A stretch of DNA of 64,000 bases from Olivibacter sp. XZL3 (GCF_004368405.1 NZ_SBJH01000001.1:24266-88265), one strand, 5' to 3'; shown: positions 27,484 to 38,131, counted from the first letter of the stretch. The notes: a model not told the origin generated them from the sequence alone. Translations and numbers: made by a program.

Positions 27484-27759
27484 ATGGCATTAAGTATTAA
27501 ACCGATTGGAGACAGAGTAGTAGTAGAAGCTGCTGCTGCTGAAGAGAAAACTGCGTCAGGTATCTACATTCCTGATACCGCCAAAGAGAAGCCGCAACGT
27601 GGAACCGTTGTTGCTGTTGGTGAAGGAAAAAAAGATGAGCCTATCACTGTAAAAGTAGGTGACCAAGTGCTATACGGTAAATATGCTGGTACAGAGATAA
27701 CCTACGACGGGCAAGAGTATTTAATTATGCGCGAATCCGACATCTATGCGATCATCTAA
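27484..27759 (+). CDS. groES: Co-chaperonin GroES
   Basis: GroES of 91 residues with the usual start ([11 protein letters not shown]), the mobile loop ([18 protein letters not shown] near 20-37) and the end ESDIYAII. It caps the GroEL ring during folding. It is 105 bases before groEL and follows the secG terminator. I see no CIRCE repeat in the 173-base leader; control is probably by a phylum-specific heat-shock promoter that I cannot pin down. Confidence 0.97.
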   Translation: MALSIKPIGDRVVVEAAAAEEKTASGIYIPDTAKEKPQRGTVVAVGEGKKDEPITVKVGDQVLYGKYAGTEITYDGQEYLIMRESDIYAII

Positions 27760-27864
27760 TCGTATAGTTTTTTTTAGAGTAGATTAAAACGATCATTAAC
27801 CCTTAAAAGAGCGTATAATTAAAAGAACATGAATTGTTGTACGCAATTTTAAACTTACAAAACT

Positions 27865-29502
<1,638 letters not shown>

Positions 29503-29514
29503 TATAGATCATTC

Positions 29515-29561
29515 CCAATAAAAAAGCCGTGGTATAAACATACCATGGCTTTTTTTATTGG
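29515..29561. terminator. Bidirectional terminator after groEL
   Basis: A long stem pairs CCAATAAAAAAGCC...GGTA with TACC...GGCTTTTTTTATTGG around a small AT loop. The A-run on one arm and T-run on the other let it end both groEL and the convergent minus-strand gene. Confidence 0.85.
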
Positions 29562-29631
29562 AATCTGCAAATAGCCCTTAGGCATATTCCCTTTATTAAT
29601 CTAATGTAGTGGTTAAGCCCGAACAGATAGC

Positions 29632-30120
29632 CTAGTAGGTTTCGCTATCCGGCGGGATACCGAAATTATACTCTTTACGGCTGCGTCTTGATGGGGTGCT
29701 CTTTTTTGTGGACTTCCTTATCCAAGAGGTAATGCTCTCTATGGTTTCAGCAAGCCTTTCTTTGTTCACCAAACCGGCAACCTGCGATGAAAGCAATCCC
29801 ATTAAAATTCGCTTGAAATAGCCCGCTTTCCTAAAGAAAACACGATTGACGAGAAAAGGGAGCCCTATGCGTAAACCCTTTGTCAACCAATCATCGTGAT
29901 AAGACTGTTGATTGCTACCGATCTTATTCAGCAAGGTGGATGGATTGGGAATAAAGCCGGAGATCCTTTGAAAAAAATGAATAGGCTTACTTACCTTATT
30001 CTTTAATATGCCGAATTGATGTTCTAAATACGCTTCCTGTTGCATTTTTATAGCTTTTAACCGTACGATTTCAGCTTGCAACTCCTCTATATTACTTATG
30101 TTGTTCTTCATTGTCGTCAT
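29632..30120 (-). CDS. Unrecognised protein downstream of the holin-X-like gene
   Basis: I do not recognise a family for this 162-residue protein. It starts with a coiled-coil-like helix (NISNIEELQAEIVRLKAIKMQQEAYLEHQ, split), has a basic middle with a moderately hydrophobic stretch near 90-120 (GLPFLVNRVFFRKAGYFKRILMGLL, split), and ends in a Ser/Arg-rich tail. It looks like a soluble or membrane-surface protein. Its ATG overlaps the end of the upstream membrane-protein gene by 29 bases (a second ATG at 30,111 overlaps by 20), which implies translational coupling. Context suggests an envelope-stress role. Confidence 0.7.
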   Translation of the reverse strand: MTTMKNNISNIEELQAEIVRLKAIKMQQEAYLEHQFGILKNKVSKPIHFFQRISGFIPNPSTLLNKIGSNQQSYHDDWLTKGLRIGLPFLVNRVFFRKAGYFKRILMGLLSSQVAGLVNKERLAETIESITSWIRKSTKKSTPSRRSRKEYNFGIPPDSETY

Positions 30121-30469
30121 CTTTACGTAAACCGATTAAAAACTTGATAAAAAAATTGGCAAACATTTTTTTGACTGCTCGCCTAAAAATTGCCAAAAGC
30201 AAAATAAGCGCAATGAAAAACAATCCAGTAACAGCAAAACCCAGCGCATAACTATCTAGCAGCTCCCCGATAAAACAAGCAAGTGCTATACTTAGATAGA
30301 ATATAACAAAAAAGCCGAACAACATGCTTATAACGCCAATAGCGATTCCGGGGAGAATCTTGGAACCGCGCCCGACGATTTTTAAATAAGCTAAGTCAGC
30401 ATAATTTTCGACATACTCTTTTAGCTTTTGGATAACGCCCTTAATTGAAAATGTATCTTTTTCTTCCAT
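30092..30469 (-). CDS. Holin-X-like (phage holin superfamily III) membrane protein
   Basis: Protein of 125 residues: an amphipathic N-terminal helix (VIQKLKEYVENYADLAYLKI), then two membrane helices (about 43-68 and 73-97), and a charged C-terminus (RKDDDNEEQHK). This is the layout of the family named putative actinobacterial Holin-X, common in Bacteroidota beside YtxH genes and not phage-derived as far as known. It sits in the inner membrane. The downstream gene overlaps it. The role is unproven. Confidence 0.75.
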   Translation of the reverse strand: MEEKDTFSIKGVIQKLKEYVENYADLAYLKIVGRGSKILPGIAIGVISMLFGFFVIFYLSIALACFIGELLDSYALGFAVTGLFFIALILLLAIFRRAVKKMFANFFIKFLIGLRKDDDNEEQHK

Positions 30470-30530
30470 AGGTAGTATCTTTCCATTATAGATGCCTTAA
30501 CAACACCTATAATGGATGTTTATTTTATAT

Positions 30531-30800
30531 TCATGCATGCTCTTCCAAGGCTTCTTCTACGCTTGCTTCACCTTTATTTACTTTCGATTTAACGGTAGAT
30601 ACCAAGCGTTCCTTTAAGTCGTTAAACTGCTCGACTTGTTCAGCGGTACGTTCCTTGATCGCATCACCTAAATCTTTCAAGGAGTCACTTAATTTGTCTC
30701 TTGTGTCAGCGCCTTTCTCAGGTGCAAATAAGATTCCCAATGCTGCGCCGGCAGCCAGACCTGCTAATAAAGCAGCTACTATTTTTCCATTATCGTTCAT
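30531..30800 (-). CDS. YtxH domain protein
   Basis: Protein of 89 residues starting with one membrane helix (IVAALLAGLAAGAALGILFAPEKG), the hallmark of the YtxH family, followed by a charged helical tail that may form a coiled coil (DKLSDSLKDLGDAIKERTAEQ). Members are induced by stress in other bacteria, but their activity is unknown. The ATG at 30,800 is preferred over an in-frame TTG at 30,809. It is the first gene of the YtxH - holin-X - unknown trio. Confidence 0.85.
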   Translation of the reverse strand: MNDNGKIVAALLAGLAAGAALGILFAPEKGADTRDKLSDSLKDLGDAIKERTAEQVEQFNDLKERLVSTVKSKVNKGEASVEEALEEHA

Positions 30801-30902
30801 AACGTTCAAAAAATTAATGTTATTTAAAATTAATAATTTAAAAGGCTACCTGAAGCGACCTTTTATATATACAAAACACAAAGCAAACAGTTTGCCAACC
30901 TA

Positions 30903-31946
30903 TCAATTATCGTCGATTTTTTTCGCCAACCGCATCTCTGCAAGTTTATTGGTTTCATAGATCTTGATAGCGATCAAGAAATAAGAAAGCAATAGCGGTC
31001 CGAATACCAGCCCCATAATCCCGAACATTGGAATACCGATAATTACACCAATAATGGTAATGATGGGATGGATGTTTCCTACCCGCTTGGCAATAACCAA
31101 CCGCAACACATTGTCGATATTAGACACCAAGAGCAAGCCCCACAACAACATGGCGGCTGCATTAAAGGTATCGCCGTCGATAAATTTGATTATACAAGCA
31201 GGAATAAAAACCATCGGCGCACCCACCACAGGAATAAAAGATAAAATCACACAGATAACGCCCCAGAACAAAGGATCGGAAAAACCGAACATCCAATAGC
31301 CAAGCGCTACGGCGCTACCCTGCACCAAGGCGATGAAACCCTGGCCCAATACATTCGAATAGGTAATGTTTCTCAGCTCAATACCGAAACGGATTGCATT
31401 TTCATCTGGAAAGGGCGAATAGCGAAGCATCCCTTTCTCAAATTCTCTGCAACTGACGAATAAGAAATAAAGCAGAAAATACATAACTGAGACATCGAGC
31501 AGTATATCGGCAGCTCCACCAAGAATAGAGGTCATCAAATTGCCTGCATACGCCAAGCCTCTTTGTAGGTTGCTTGTTATCAAATCCGGCTGTTGTAATT
31601 TATCGCCTAAAAACCTGTTAATCTCATTAATTACGTGTTGAATCTTTTCCGGATGTCTGGTGATTTCAATCACTCGCTTCGCAATCATATTAATGAGCCC
31701 ATAAAAAGGGAATACAATCATAAAAAAGGAACTCACGATGATCAGGATAGCGGCAAGCGATTTCCGCCATTGCAAACGTTCGGTCAAATAAAGATTGAGT
31801 GGTCTGAAGATCGTGTACATGATCAAGGTAGCCAAGAGAGCGCCAAAAATGCCTCTGAGCGAATACAAGATAAAAGCACCCAGCACCACAATAATCATCA
31901 AGGTGATGTTATTACGTTGTTTTTGATCGAATAAAGCTACAGCCAT
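30903..31946 (-). CDS. AI-2E family transporter
   Basis: Inner-membrane protein of 347 residues with about seven or eight predicted helices and the family's C-terminal pattern (VGNIHPIITIIGVIIGIPMFG, PIVGAPMVFIPA-like GAPMVFIPACIIKF). Members include exporters of autoinducer-2 and other solutes as well as Na+/H+ antiporters, so the substrate is open. The ATG at 31,946 is preferred over the upstream one at 31,982, which would add a Phe-rich start unlike the family. It ends 94 bases before the YtxH gene. Confidence 0.85.
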   Translation of the reverse strand: MAVALFDQKQRNNITLMIIVVLGAFILYSLRGIFGALLATLIMYTIFRPLNLYLTERLQWRKSLAAILIIVSSFFMIVFPFYGLINMIAKRVIEITRHPEKIQHVINEINRFLGDKLQQPDLITSNLQRGLAYAGNLMTSILGGAADILLDVSVMYFLLYFLFVSCREFEKGMLRYSPFPDENAIRFGIELRNITYSNVLGQGFIALVQGSAVALGYWMFGFSDPLFWGVICVILSFIPVVGAPMVFIPACIIKFIDGDTFNAAAMLLWGLLLVSNIDNVLRLVIAKRVGNIHPIITIIGVIIGIPMFGIMGLVFGPLLLSYFLIAIKIYETNKLAEMRLAKKIDDN

Positions 31947-32094
31947 ACCTTTGCAAAATAAAAAGTAAAAGGTAATAATCAAAAAGTAAGCGTAAAAAGT
32001 CGTTGGCTGCGCTGACCACCTCGCCCTATTACCATTAAAATATCACAATAGTTAAAATATTTCATATAAGTATGGTATTTTAAATTATTCGTTG

Positions 32095-32102
32095 TATTTT
32101 TG
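32095..32102 (+). promoter_or_regulatory. -7 element of the YkuD_2-type transpeptidase gene
   Basis: TATTTTTG fits TAnnTTTG and predicts a transcript start near 32,106, giving a leader of about 80 bases to the preferred ATG at 32,188. Confidence 0.4.
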
Positions 32103-32187
32103 TGTCACACAATAATTTAGGGCAATTTGCGTTTTGATGAGAAACGGCAACATTTGTCCTAATGCAAACCAGAAAAGTGGAAAATTT

Positions 32188-33018
32188 ATGAAGTTAAAAA
32201 AGAGCCTTTTAGTGCCCAGCGTTATTTTTTTGTTTTTGGCCGTCATTATAAGCTCCAGCTGGCGATCGATCCATCCAACCGAACCTGTAAGCATTAATGC
32301 ATCTGAAGAAAAAAAAGCAGGAAAATCTCACTCGATTTTATCTAGCACATTTTCATCTGTTTATGAGCATATTCAAAAATATGCGCCCACGTTAGACAGT
32401 ATCGTTTTCAAACAAGCCTATATTGGTTATTTAAACTTAAGAGAGCAAGGCAAAACAGAATCGCCTATTATCACGATCGTTGACCTGAGCATCCACAGCA
32501 GCAAACCTCGTATGTGGATTATTGATGTAGAACAGGACAGCTTGCTGTTACATACTTTTGTTGCGCATGGCCGCGGAAGCGGCATACAAGAAGCGAAGCT
32601 GTTTTCAGATCGTCCAAACTCCAACCAGAGCAGTATTGGCTTTTACCTAACAGGGGAAACCTATCAAGGAAAACACGGGCGGTCGTTAAGACTGGATGGA
32701 CTCGATCAAGGCTTCAATACAAACGCCCGCGCTAGAGGTATTGTATTGCACGGCGCATCGTATGTTGGCGCTAACATATTAAAAGCGCAAGATCGGATGG
32801 GTGTAAGCCAAGGTTGCCCGGCAGTAGCAGAACCCCTAAAAGATCAAATCATTGATTTTATCAAAAACAGATCCGTTCTATACATTTACGGAAACTCTGC
32901 AAAATACCATTCGGCTTTTCTGAATGAGCAAATCGCAACGCAAAGCTTGATGGCTGCGTTGGAACCCCAAACCGAAGACTCTACCTTATTAACAGAAGCT
33001 GGCAACGGCTTACTGTAG
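32188..33018 (+). CDS. Murein L,D-transpeptidase catalytic domain family protein (YkuD_2)
   Basis: Exported protein of 276 residues with an N-terminal signal or anchor helix (SLLVPSVIFLFLAVIISSSW). The catalytic region holds the His in IVLHGASYVG near 192-201 and the Cys in SQGCPAV near 212, the pattern of the YkuD_2 family, which acts on peptidoglycan stem peptides. The ATG at 32,188 is preferred because the signal peptide starts there; the frame is open back to 32,134. Its last 9 bases overlap the 3' end of the other L,D-transpeptidase gene on the opposite strand. Confidence 0.88.
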   Translation: MKLKKSLLVPSVIFLFLAVIISSSWRSIHPTEPVSINASEEKKAGKSHSILSSTFSSVYEHIQKYAPTLDSIVFKQAYIGYLNLREQGKTESPIITIVDLSIHSSKPRMWIIDVEQDSLLLHTFVAHGRGSGIQEAKLFSDRPNSNQSSIGFYLTGETYQGKHGRSLRLDGLDQGFNTNARARGIVLHGASYVGANILKAQDRMGVSQGCPAVAEPLKDQIIDFIKNRSVLYIYGNSAKYHSAFLNEQIATQSLMAALEPQTEDSTLLTEAGNGLL

Positions 33019-34431
33019 CATCCGATACAACACAGAATCGAGCTTATAAACGTCCGGATAAAACGTTAAATTGGAAGAAGAATCAAGCTTGCAGGTTAGG
33101 TAATCCAAGACGACCGGGACCTGCGGCTTTAAACTAATCGTCTTTGCTTTTGGTTCATCGCTTGACATTTCCTCTTTTATAAGCTCGTACTCTTCGCCAT
33201 CGCCGAACAAAGCATAGGCTAAATCCAACGGTTTCTCCACCCGCACACAACCATGACTGCTCGCGCGCATCGCTCGGCTGAAGGTTGCCTTCACGGGTGT
33301 GTCGTGTAAATAGACGCTGCTTCCGTTATTAAAAAGAAACTTAATGAGACCCAGCGAGTTTGTATCCCCTGGCTGCTGTTTAAAGCTATAAGGAAGATTC
33401 GCTTCGCTATATGCCGACCAGTCAATGGTATCCGGATCAGCTACCTTGACACCGTTTTTATAAACGTCCATACCATGATTGGCTAAGTAATATCTATCCT
33501 CTTTTGCTTGCGCCAGTATCTCCTTTTTTGCGATGCTTGTCGGAATATTCCAGATGGGATTCACCTGAACGCTGTGAATTTTACTGAGCAGCATGGGCGT
33601 TTCGTGGCCATCCGCTTTGCCTACCACCACCTTCATACTTTGCTCTACTTGTCCGTTACGTATAACATACAATTCATAAGCCGGAACATTTACATATATG
33701 AGGTGCGCACTATCCACCGGGTATTTCCAACGCAAACGCTCCATATTGGCAACTAAAGCGGCCTTATTGGCAGCGTCTCCTTGGCCCAAGGCATTTTGCA
33801 AGGCTTTATAAGTCGCATTTTTAGGCTGAATACTATCCAGATAACCTATCAGGTTATTTACATTCAAGACTTTAAAGAAAGCTGTGCTGTCCGGTCGGTC
33901 GACAGGAATATAATAGCGAGGCAATGCTTTTCTCGGGTTGACCACACCGTATTCCAACGCAAAGCTATATTGCGTCAGCGCTTCAGCGGCTAACAACTCG
34001 GCCTGGGTGATACGCTCATATGCATCTCCTACTTTACGTACCTGCTCTTTATCCGCCAAACGCGCAAACGCATCCGACACCGCTTTCGCTTTATTAGCTT
34101 GCCCGGACAGCCCATGTTCGTCCATCTTCGCCAAGTAGTCTATAAAGCGGGCGAGAGAGGAATCCGCATAAAACTTATTGATCAACACCGGCTCGAAATT
34201 GTGGGCCGTATAGAATTGGGTTAAGTACTGCGGGTTCTTAAATGATTTTGCATTTGCTTCCAGATAGCTTTTAAAATAGGAATGTAGGGAGTCGGCGTGT
34301 ACCTTTTTGTATACTTTATTTTCGGTTTCCTTAGAAAGCATCTCACCCACCGGCGTAGCAGAACGTGTACAACCGATCAATAAGAGCAAGAATAAAAAGT
34401 AGATGGATTGTTGGAATGAAATTTTACACAT
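33010..34431 (-). CDS. L,D-transpeptidase with YkuD domain (YcbB-like)
   Basis: Protein of 473 residues with a lipoprotein signal (FLLLLLIGCTRS, Cys near 21). The long N-terminal half contains a helical scaffold-like domain seen in YcbB-type enzymes. The YkuD catalytic core begins near residue 240 (HLIYVNVPAYELYVIRNG) and carries His in VYLHDTP near 376 and the nucleophile Cys in SHGCVRVEKP near 395. It forms 3-3 cross-links in peptidoglycan or attaches proteins to it. It is oriented tail to tail with the YkuD_2-type gene and overlaps it by 9 bases. Confidence 0.9.
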   Translation of the reverse strand: MCKISFQQSIYFLFLLLLIGCTRSATPVGEMLSKETENKVYKKVHADSLHSYFKSYLEANAKSFKNPQYLTQFYTAHNFEPVLINKFYADSSLARFIDYLAKMDEHGLSGQANKAKAVSDAFARLADKEQVRKVGDAYERITQAELLAAEALTQYSFALEYGVVNPRKALPRYYIPVDRPDSTAFFKVLNVNNLIGYLDSIQPKNATYKALQNALGQGDAANKAALVANMERLRWKYPVDSAHLIYVNVPAYELYVIRNGQVEQSMKVVVGKADGHETPMLLSKIHSVQVNPIWNIPTSIAKKEILAQAKEDRYYLANHGMDVYKNGVKVADPDTIDWSAYSEANLPYSFKQQPGDTNSLGLIKFLFNNGSSVYLHDTPVKATFSRAMRASSHGCVRVEKPLDLAYALFGDGEEYELIKEEMSSDEPKAKTISLKPQVPVVLDYLTCKLDSSSNLTFYPDVYKLDSVLYRMLQ

Positions 34432-34484
34432 ATATCAACAGGCTTACAGTTACCTTCGCGGTATAAATGCATAAACCATGCCGA

Positions 34485-34982
34485 TTATTCTATGATGTTC
34501 GCAGGGAGTACGCAGATCCCTACATCGCTCACGCCCTTTAACGGATTGTCGCGCATATTTTGCTCTATCTTGAAATAATAAGTTCCCGTATCGGAAAAAT
34601 GATAATTCGCATGATAGCTAATCTGATAGCTATACAAGCTACCTGCTCCCTTACCCAGCCAACGGCCGTCCTTATCAGCCACTTTCAATCCCACCCGCTT
34701 CGTCGTGAACTCATTCTGTTTGGCGTGGCGCTGGTGCACCAAGACGAACAAGTCCGAGTAGCGGTAGTTGGACGTTAACCGTAAATTGACCTTCAAGGTA
34801 TACGGTATCTGATTATCCTTTACGTTGACTTTAAATTCGGGCGTAAAGGCATAGTTCCATGATTGATTTGGTACCGGCCTAAATTCGTCCAACAATACGC
34901 CGTTACTACACGAAAGGACACAAAGGCTAGTCATCATCATATAAAAAATGCGCCTAACGATATCCTTTTTAAGAACTTTCAT
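34485..34982 (-). CDS. gldH: Gliding motility lipoprotein GldH
   Basis: Lipoprotein of 165 residues with signal end LCVLSCSNG (Cys near 21). The GldH family marks are visible: WNYAFTPEFKVNV, LRLTSNYRYSDLFVLVHQ and YYFKIEQNMRDNPLKGVSDVG. In flavobacteria GldH is part of the gliding machinery; many non-gliding Bacteroidota also keep it. The frame is open to 35,057, but the ATG at 34,982 fits the signal peptide and overlaps the end of ricT by 14 bases, implying coupling to ricT. Confidence 0.9.
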   Translation of the reverse strand: MKVLKKDIVRRIFYMMMTSLCVLSCSNGVLLDEFRPVPNQSWNYAFTPEFKVNVKDNQIPYTLKVNLRLTSNYRYSDLFVLVHQRHAKQNEFTTKRVGLKVADKDGRWLGKGAGSLYSYQISYHANYHFSDTGTYYFKIEQNMRDNPLKGVSDVGICVLPANIIE

Positions 34983-36354
34983 TGCCAGCGGCACCTCCAT
35001 CCTTATTCGTCTTTTTTCCGCGGTATCTTTTTCGGTTATTCCTAGCTTTTTGCCCATTGCCAGCGGCCTTCGTTCCTTCCTTTTCTGTATTCGGTTTTTC
35101 GTTGGGAGCCCGATTTTCTCTTTTTGCAGCAGGTTGAGCTTTCTGTGACAACTTCTGCTCGGTCACAACAGTACGGTCTGAACCGGCTTGCTTGGACTCG
35201 GCAGTCTGTTGTTTATTTTTATTTCGTTTTCTGGCAGAAGAACGTTTTTTCTTTTTCCCCTTCTCGTCCAAACGTGTCAAGCTATCCTGTCCAACCACAT
35301 TTTCATAATCATAGGTAACGGGCTTAACAACGGTTGCCTCTTCTTTCAGCTCCACAAGATCTTCGGGCTTCACACCGTTTTTATTGCCGCTGGCGATCAA
35401 CCGCACTTGTTCGATCTCCAGTGGTATCCAGTTTTCGTCCCCGGGATAAGAAAACCACATCAACCGTCTGAATATATCCGTCTTTTGTAACCGCGCCGTA
35501 CCCCTTTTTGTCTCTAATCGATCAATATCATTGGGAATATCCTTCAAGGCGTCCATATACGTATCTAACTCGTAATTCAGGCAGCACTTAAGCTTTCCGC
35601 ATTGTCCGGCGAGCTTGAGCGTATTCAATGAGAGGTTCTGATACCTAGCTGCAGCCGTTGAAACCGTTTTAAAGTCGGTTAACCAGGTCGAGCAGCAAAG
35701 TTCTCTGCCACAGGAACCAATACCGCCCAAACGGCTTGCCTCTTGTCTCATCCCGATCTGCCGCATTTCGATACGTATCCGAAATGCTTCGGCCATCTTT
35801 TTGATAAGTTCTCTGAAATCTACCCGGCCCTCTGCCGTATAGTAGAAAGTAGCTTTGGTTTTATCTCCTTGATAATCTACGTCGCTCAGCTTCATGGAAA
35901 GCCCTAAATCGAGTGCCAGCTTACGTGCCCGGTGCATCGTTTCCCATTCAAGATCCTTTGCAGCCTGATACTTATCCATATCATTGCCAGTCGCTTTCCT
36001 GAAGATCTTCCTTTCTACTTTTGCCGGGTCGACCTTATTCTTTTTAAGCTGTAAGCGAACCAGCTCGCCCGTGAGGGACACAAAACCGACATCGTAGCCA
36101 CCTGTTGCTGTTTCTACGGCGACAGGTTCGCCCATCTCCAGATAAAGATTCTCGTGGTTGATATAAAAATCTTTTCTTGAACCTTTAAACCTGACTTCTA
36201 CAATGTTAAACGGTATATAGTTTGTTGGCATATCCATGTGGCTTAGCCAATCGTAAACATCCAACTTATTACATCCATTCGTCATGCATGAACCGTTGCT
36301 TTGGCAACCTGCAGGGGCACAACCTCCTCCGGATGAACAATTATCACATCCCAT
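34969..36354 (-). CDS. ricT: RicT/YaaT (PSP1 domain) protein
   Basis: Protein of 461 residues. A Cys-rich head (seven Cys within the first 29 residues) precedes the PSP1 core. The core carries the iron-sulfur Cys motifs CGRELCCSTW near 213 and CGKLKCCLNYE near 252. In Bacillus, RicT with RicA and RicF supports RNase Y maturation; in Bacteroidota RicT stands alone, so its partners are unknown. After residue ~370 comes a long Lys/Arg/Asn-rich disordered tail that could bind RNA. It lies between holB and gldH on one strand. Confidence 0.92.
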   Translation of the reverse strand: MGCDNCSSGGGCAPAGCQSNGSCMTNGCNKLDVYDWLSHMDMPTNYIPFNIVEVRFKGSRKDFYINHENLYLEMGEPVAVETATGGYDVGFVSLTGELVRLQLKKNKVDPAKVERKIFRKATGNDMDKYQAAKDLEWETMHRARKLALDLGLSMKLSDVDYQGDKTKATFYYTAEGRVDFRELIKKMAEAFRIRIEMRQIGMRQEASRLGGIGSCGRELCCSTWLTDFKTVSTAAARYQNLSLNTLKLAGQCGKLKCCLNYELDTYMDALKDIPNDIDRLETKRGTARLQKTDIFRRLMWFSYPGDENWIPLEIEQVRLIASGNKNGVKPEDLVELKEEATVVKPVTYDYENVVGQDSLTRLDEKGKKKKRSSARKRNKNKQQTAESKQAGSDRTVVTEQKLSQKAQPAAKRENRAPNEKPNTEKEGTKAAGNGQKARNNRKRYRGKKTNKDGGAAGNESS

Positions 36355-36391
36355 ATTATATATATATTGAGTCCCGTCTGCGCGGGAGCGT

Positions 36392-37504
36392 TTAGTGTTT
36401 AAATAACAAAACTAGTTGCAAAGATACATCTAAAAATAAGATTTTAGGATTCGCGTTGCGTTCTACATAATAGCTCGTCTTCTCAAAGATGCTAACGCAG
36501 GCTTCCAGTTTAGCCGTTTCGTAAAGTGGACTGAACTTTTCTACGAAGGACAATTCCGCTTCAGGAAGGTGTACCAACGCCTTTGCCCCTTCTTTATAAA
36601 GCACAACGTCGCGCATCATTTGGATAGCGTAAAGTAAGAAACTTTTTTGATTTTCACGTCCAAGCTTCGATAAATCTTCTTCTACTATTTGCATAATGTC
36701 TAACACTTTCCCTCCAAAACAAAAGCGCAACCACTGCACAAAAAGTTGAAAATATCCTCCCCCTTCGTCCGACAAGAGTGACAAGGCCTGTTGCATATTC
36801 CCTTCGCTGATATACGCCAATTGCGCTGCCCGTTCGCGCGATAGTCCCTTTTCTTCGACTAAAAATTCTGTTAAGCTAGGCTTATCGATCGCTTTGATCT
36901 TGACCAGTTGCGTTCTTGAGATGATGGTGTTTAAAAGTTGATCCTGATTCTGGGTAACCAACAAAAACAAGGTGTTGGCCGGAGGTTCCTCAATAAGCTT
37001 TAACAGGGTATTCCCCTCCTTGTCCAAAAATTCAGGCAACCACATGATTAAAACCTTATAAGAGGCTTCAAACGCTTTTAAGCTTAATTTCTGAATGATG
37101 TGATGACATTCTGCAATATTGATATTAGCTTGCTTATTCCCGGCATCCAGGCTGTTTCGCCAGCTATCCAGGTTGAGGTAAGGGTTTTTCAGAAAGCTCG
37201 TTCTCCACTGTTCAATAAAGGTGCTGGCTGTATCTTCTTTATGCGATGCAAAAAAAGGATAAGAAAAATGCAGATCGGGATGAATGAGCTTCGTGTATTT
37301 TCTGCAGGAGCTACAGCTTCCACAGCTGTCGTTCTCTTGTTTGTTTTCACAATTGATATATTGTGCATAAGCAAGGGCTAAAGGCAAGCTTCCACTTCCC
37401 TCAGGCCCCAGAAAAAGCTGAGCGTGACTAACCCGATTCTCTTTTACGGTATTGATCAGGTGTGCCTTTACCTGCTCCTGTCCTACTATATCTCTAAATT
37501 GCAT
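36392..37504 (-). CDS. holB: DNA polymerase III delta-prime subunit
   Basis: Clamp-loader subunit of 370 residues. It starts with the conserved FRDIVGQEQVKAHLI, has a zinc-binding four-Cys module (CENKQENDSCGSCSSC near 53-68) and the SRT-type arginine motif in IISRTQLV near 195. The P-loop is degenerate: GPEGSGSLPLA near 33 lacks the Lys-Thr, as expected for a delta-prime subunit that does not hydrolyse ATP, so dnaX is unlikely. It is upstream of ricT by 37 bases and divergent from ruvX. Confidence 0.92.
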   Translation of the reverse strand: MQFRDIVGQEQVKAHLINTVKENRVSHAQLFLGPEGSGSLPLALAYAQYINCENKQENDSCGSCSSCRKYTKLIHPDLHFSYPFFASHKEDTASTFIEQWRTSFLKNPYLNLDSWRNSLDAGNKQANINIAECHHIIQKLSLKAFEASYKVLIMWLPEFLDKEGNTLLKLIEEPPANTLFLLVTQNQDQLLNTIISRTQLVKIKAIDKPSLTEFLVEEKGLSRERAAQLAYISEGNMQQALSLLSDEGGGYFQLFVQWLRFCFGGKVLDIMQIVEEDLSKLGRENQKSFLLYAIQMMRDVVLYKEGAKALVHLPEAELSFVEKFSPLYETAKLEACVSIFEKTSYYVERNANPKILFLDVSLQLVLLFKH

Positions 37505-37586
37505 GTCTCTCTCTTTTGTCGATTTCTATCCCGAGCCGTCGTTCTATATTGCGCAACCGCAGAGGCTAAAATAACCTAGCTTTCTG

Positions 37587-37594
37587 TATCTTTG
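37587..37594 (+). promoter_or_regulatory. -7 element of ruvX
   Basis: TATCTTTG fits TAnnTTTG; predicted leader of about 23 bases before the ruvX ATG. Confidence 0.55.
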
Positions 37595-37620
37595 CTACAA
37601 AAATTCAAAAATAACAAATT

Positions 37621-38034
37621 ATGCGGATAATGGCTTTTGATTACGGCACAAAGCGCATCGGTATTGCCGTGACCGATCCTCTACAGATCATTGCGACCGC
37701 TTTGATTACCATTCATCCCAAAGATGTTATTGAATACTTAAAAAAGTATTTATCGGCAGAGCAAGTACAAACTTTTGTTATCGGGATGCCAAAACAAATG
37801 GACGGCTCGGATTCTCAATCAGCCAGTCATGTAAAAGGATTTATACGTTTGCTGAAAAAGACATTCCCTCAGGTGCCGACGGTGACCATCGACGAGCGGT
37901 TCACCTCAAAAATGGCCTCTGCAAGCATCGCAGCAAGCGGACTCAAACGTTCAAAAAGACAAGACAAAAGCTTGATCGATGCCATTTCAGCGGTCATCAT
38001 CTTACAGGATTATCTTAAAACAACGCAACATTAG
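37621..38034 (+). CDS. ruvX: Putative pre-16S rRNA nuclease / Holliday junction resolvase YqgF
   Basis: RNase-H-fold nuclease of 137 residues. The first metal Asp is in MAFDYGTKRIGIAVTD, the second acidic site in VTIDERFTS near 94, and the final Asp in KSLIDAISAVIIL near 122. The family processes the 5' end of 16S rRNA in E. coli and is also named RuvX. It is single-domain and cytoplasmic. It is divergent from holB. Confidence 0.93.
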   Translation: MRIMAFDYGTKRIGIAVTDPLQIIATALITIHPKDVIEYLKKYLSAEQVQTFVIGMPKQMDGSDSQSASHVKGFIRLLKKTFPQVPTVTIDERFTSKMASASIAASGLKRSKRQDKSLIDAISAVIILQDYLKTTQH

Positions 38035-38131
38035 GTTGTAAACTTTAAGCATTCGAAAACTGACGGCTGATAGCTAATACTAAGTCCTAAATTGGATCCA
38101 AATTTGTTTTTTGTTTTCAGGAAAACCGCGT

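Noticed and set aside
30092-30469. Holin-X-like gene as part of a prophage
   Set aside because: No phage structural, lysis or integrase gene is nearby; the family is chromosomal and sits beside a YtxH gene.
36392-37504. holB as dnaX (gamma/tau)
   Set aside because: The P-loop lacks Lys-Thr and the length is 370 residues, both of which fit delta-prime.
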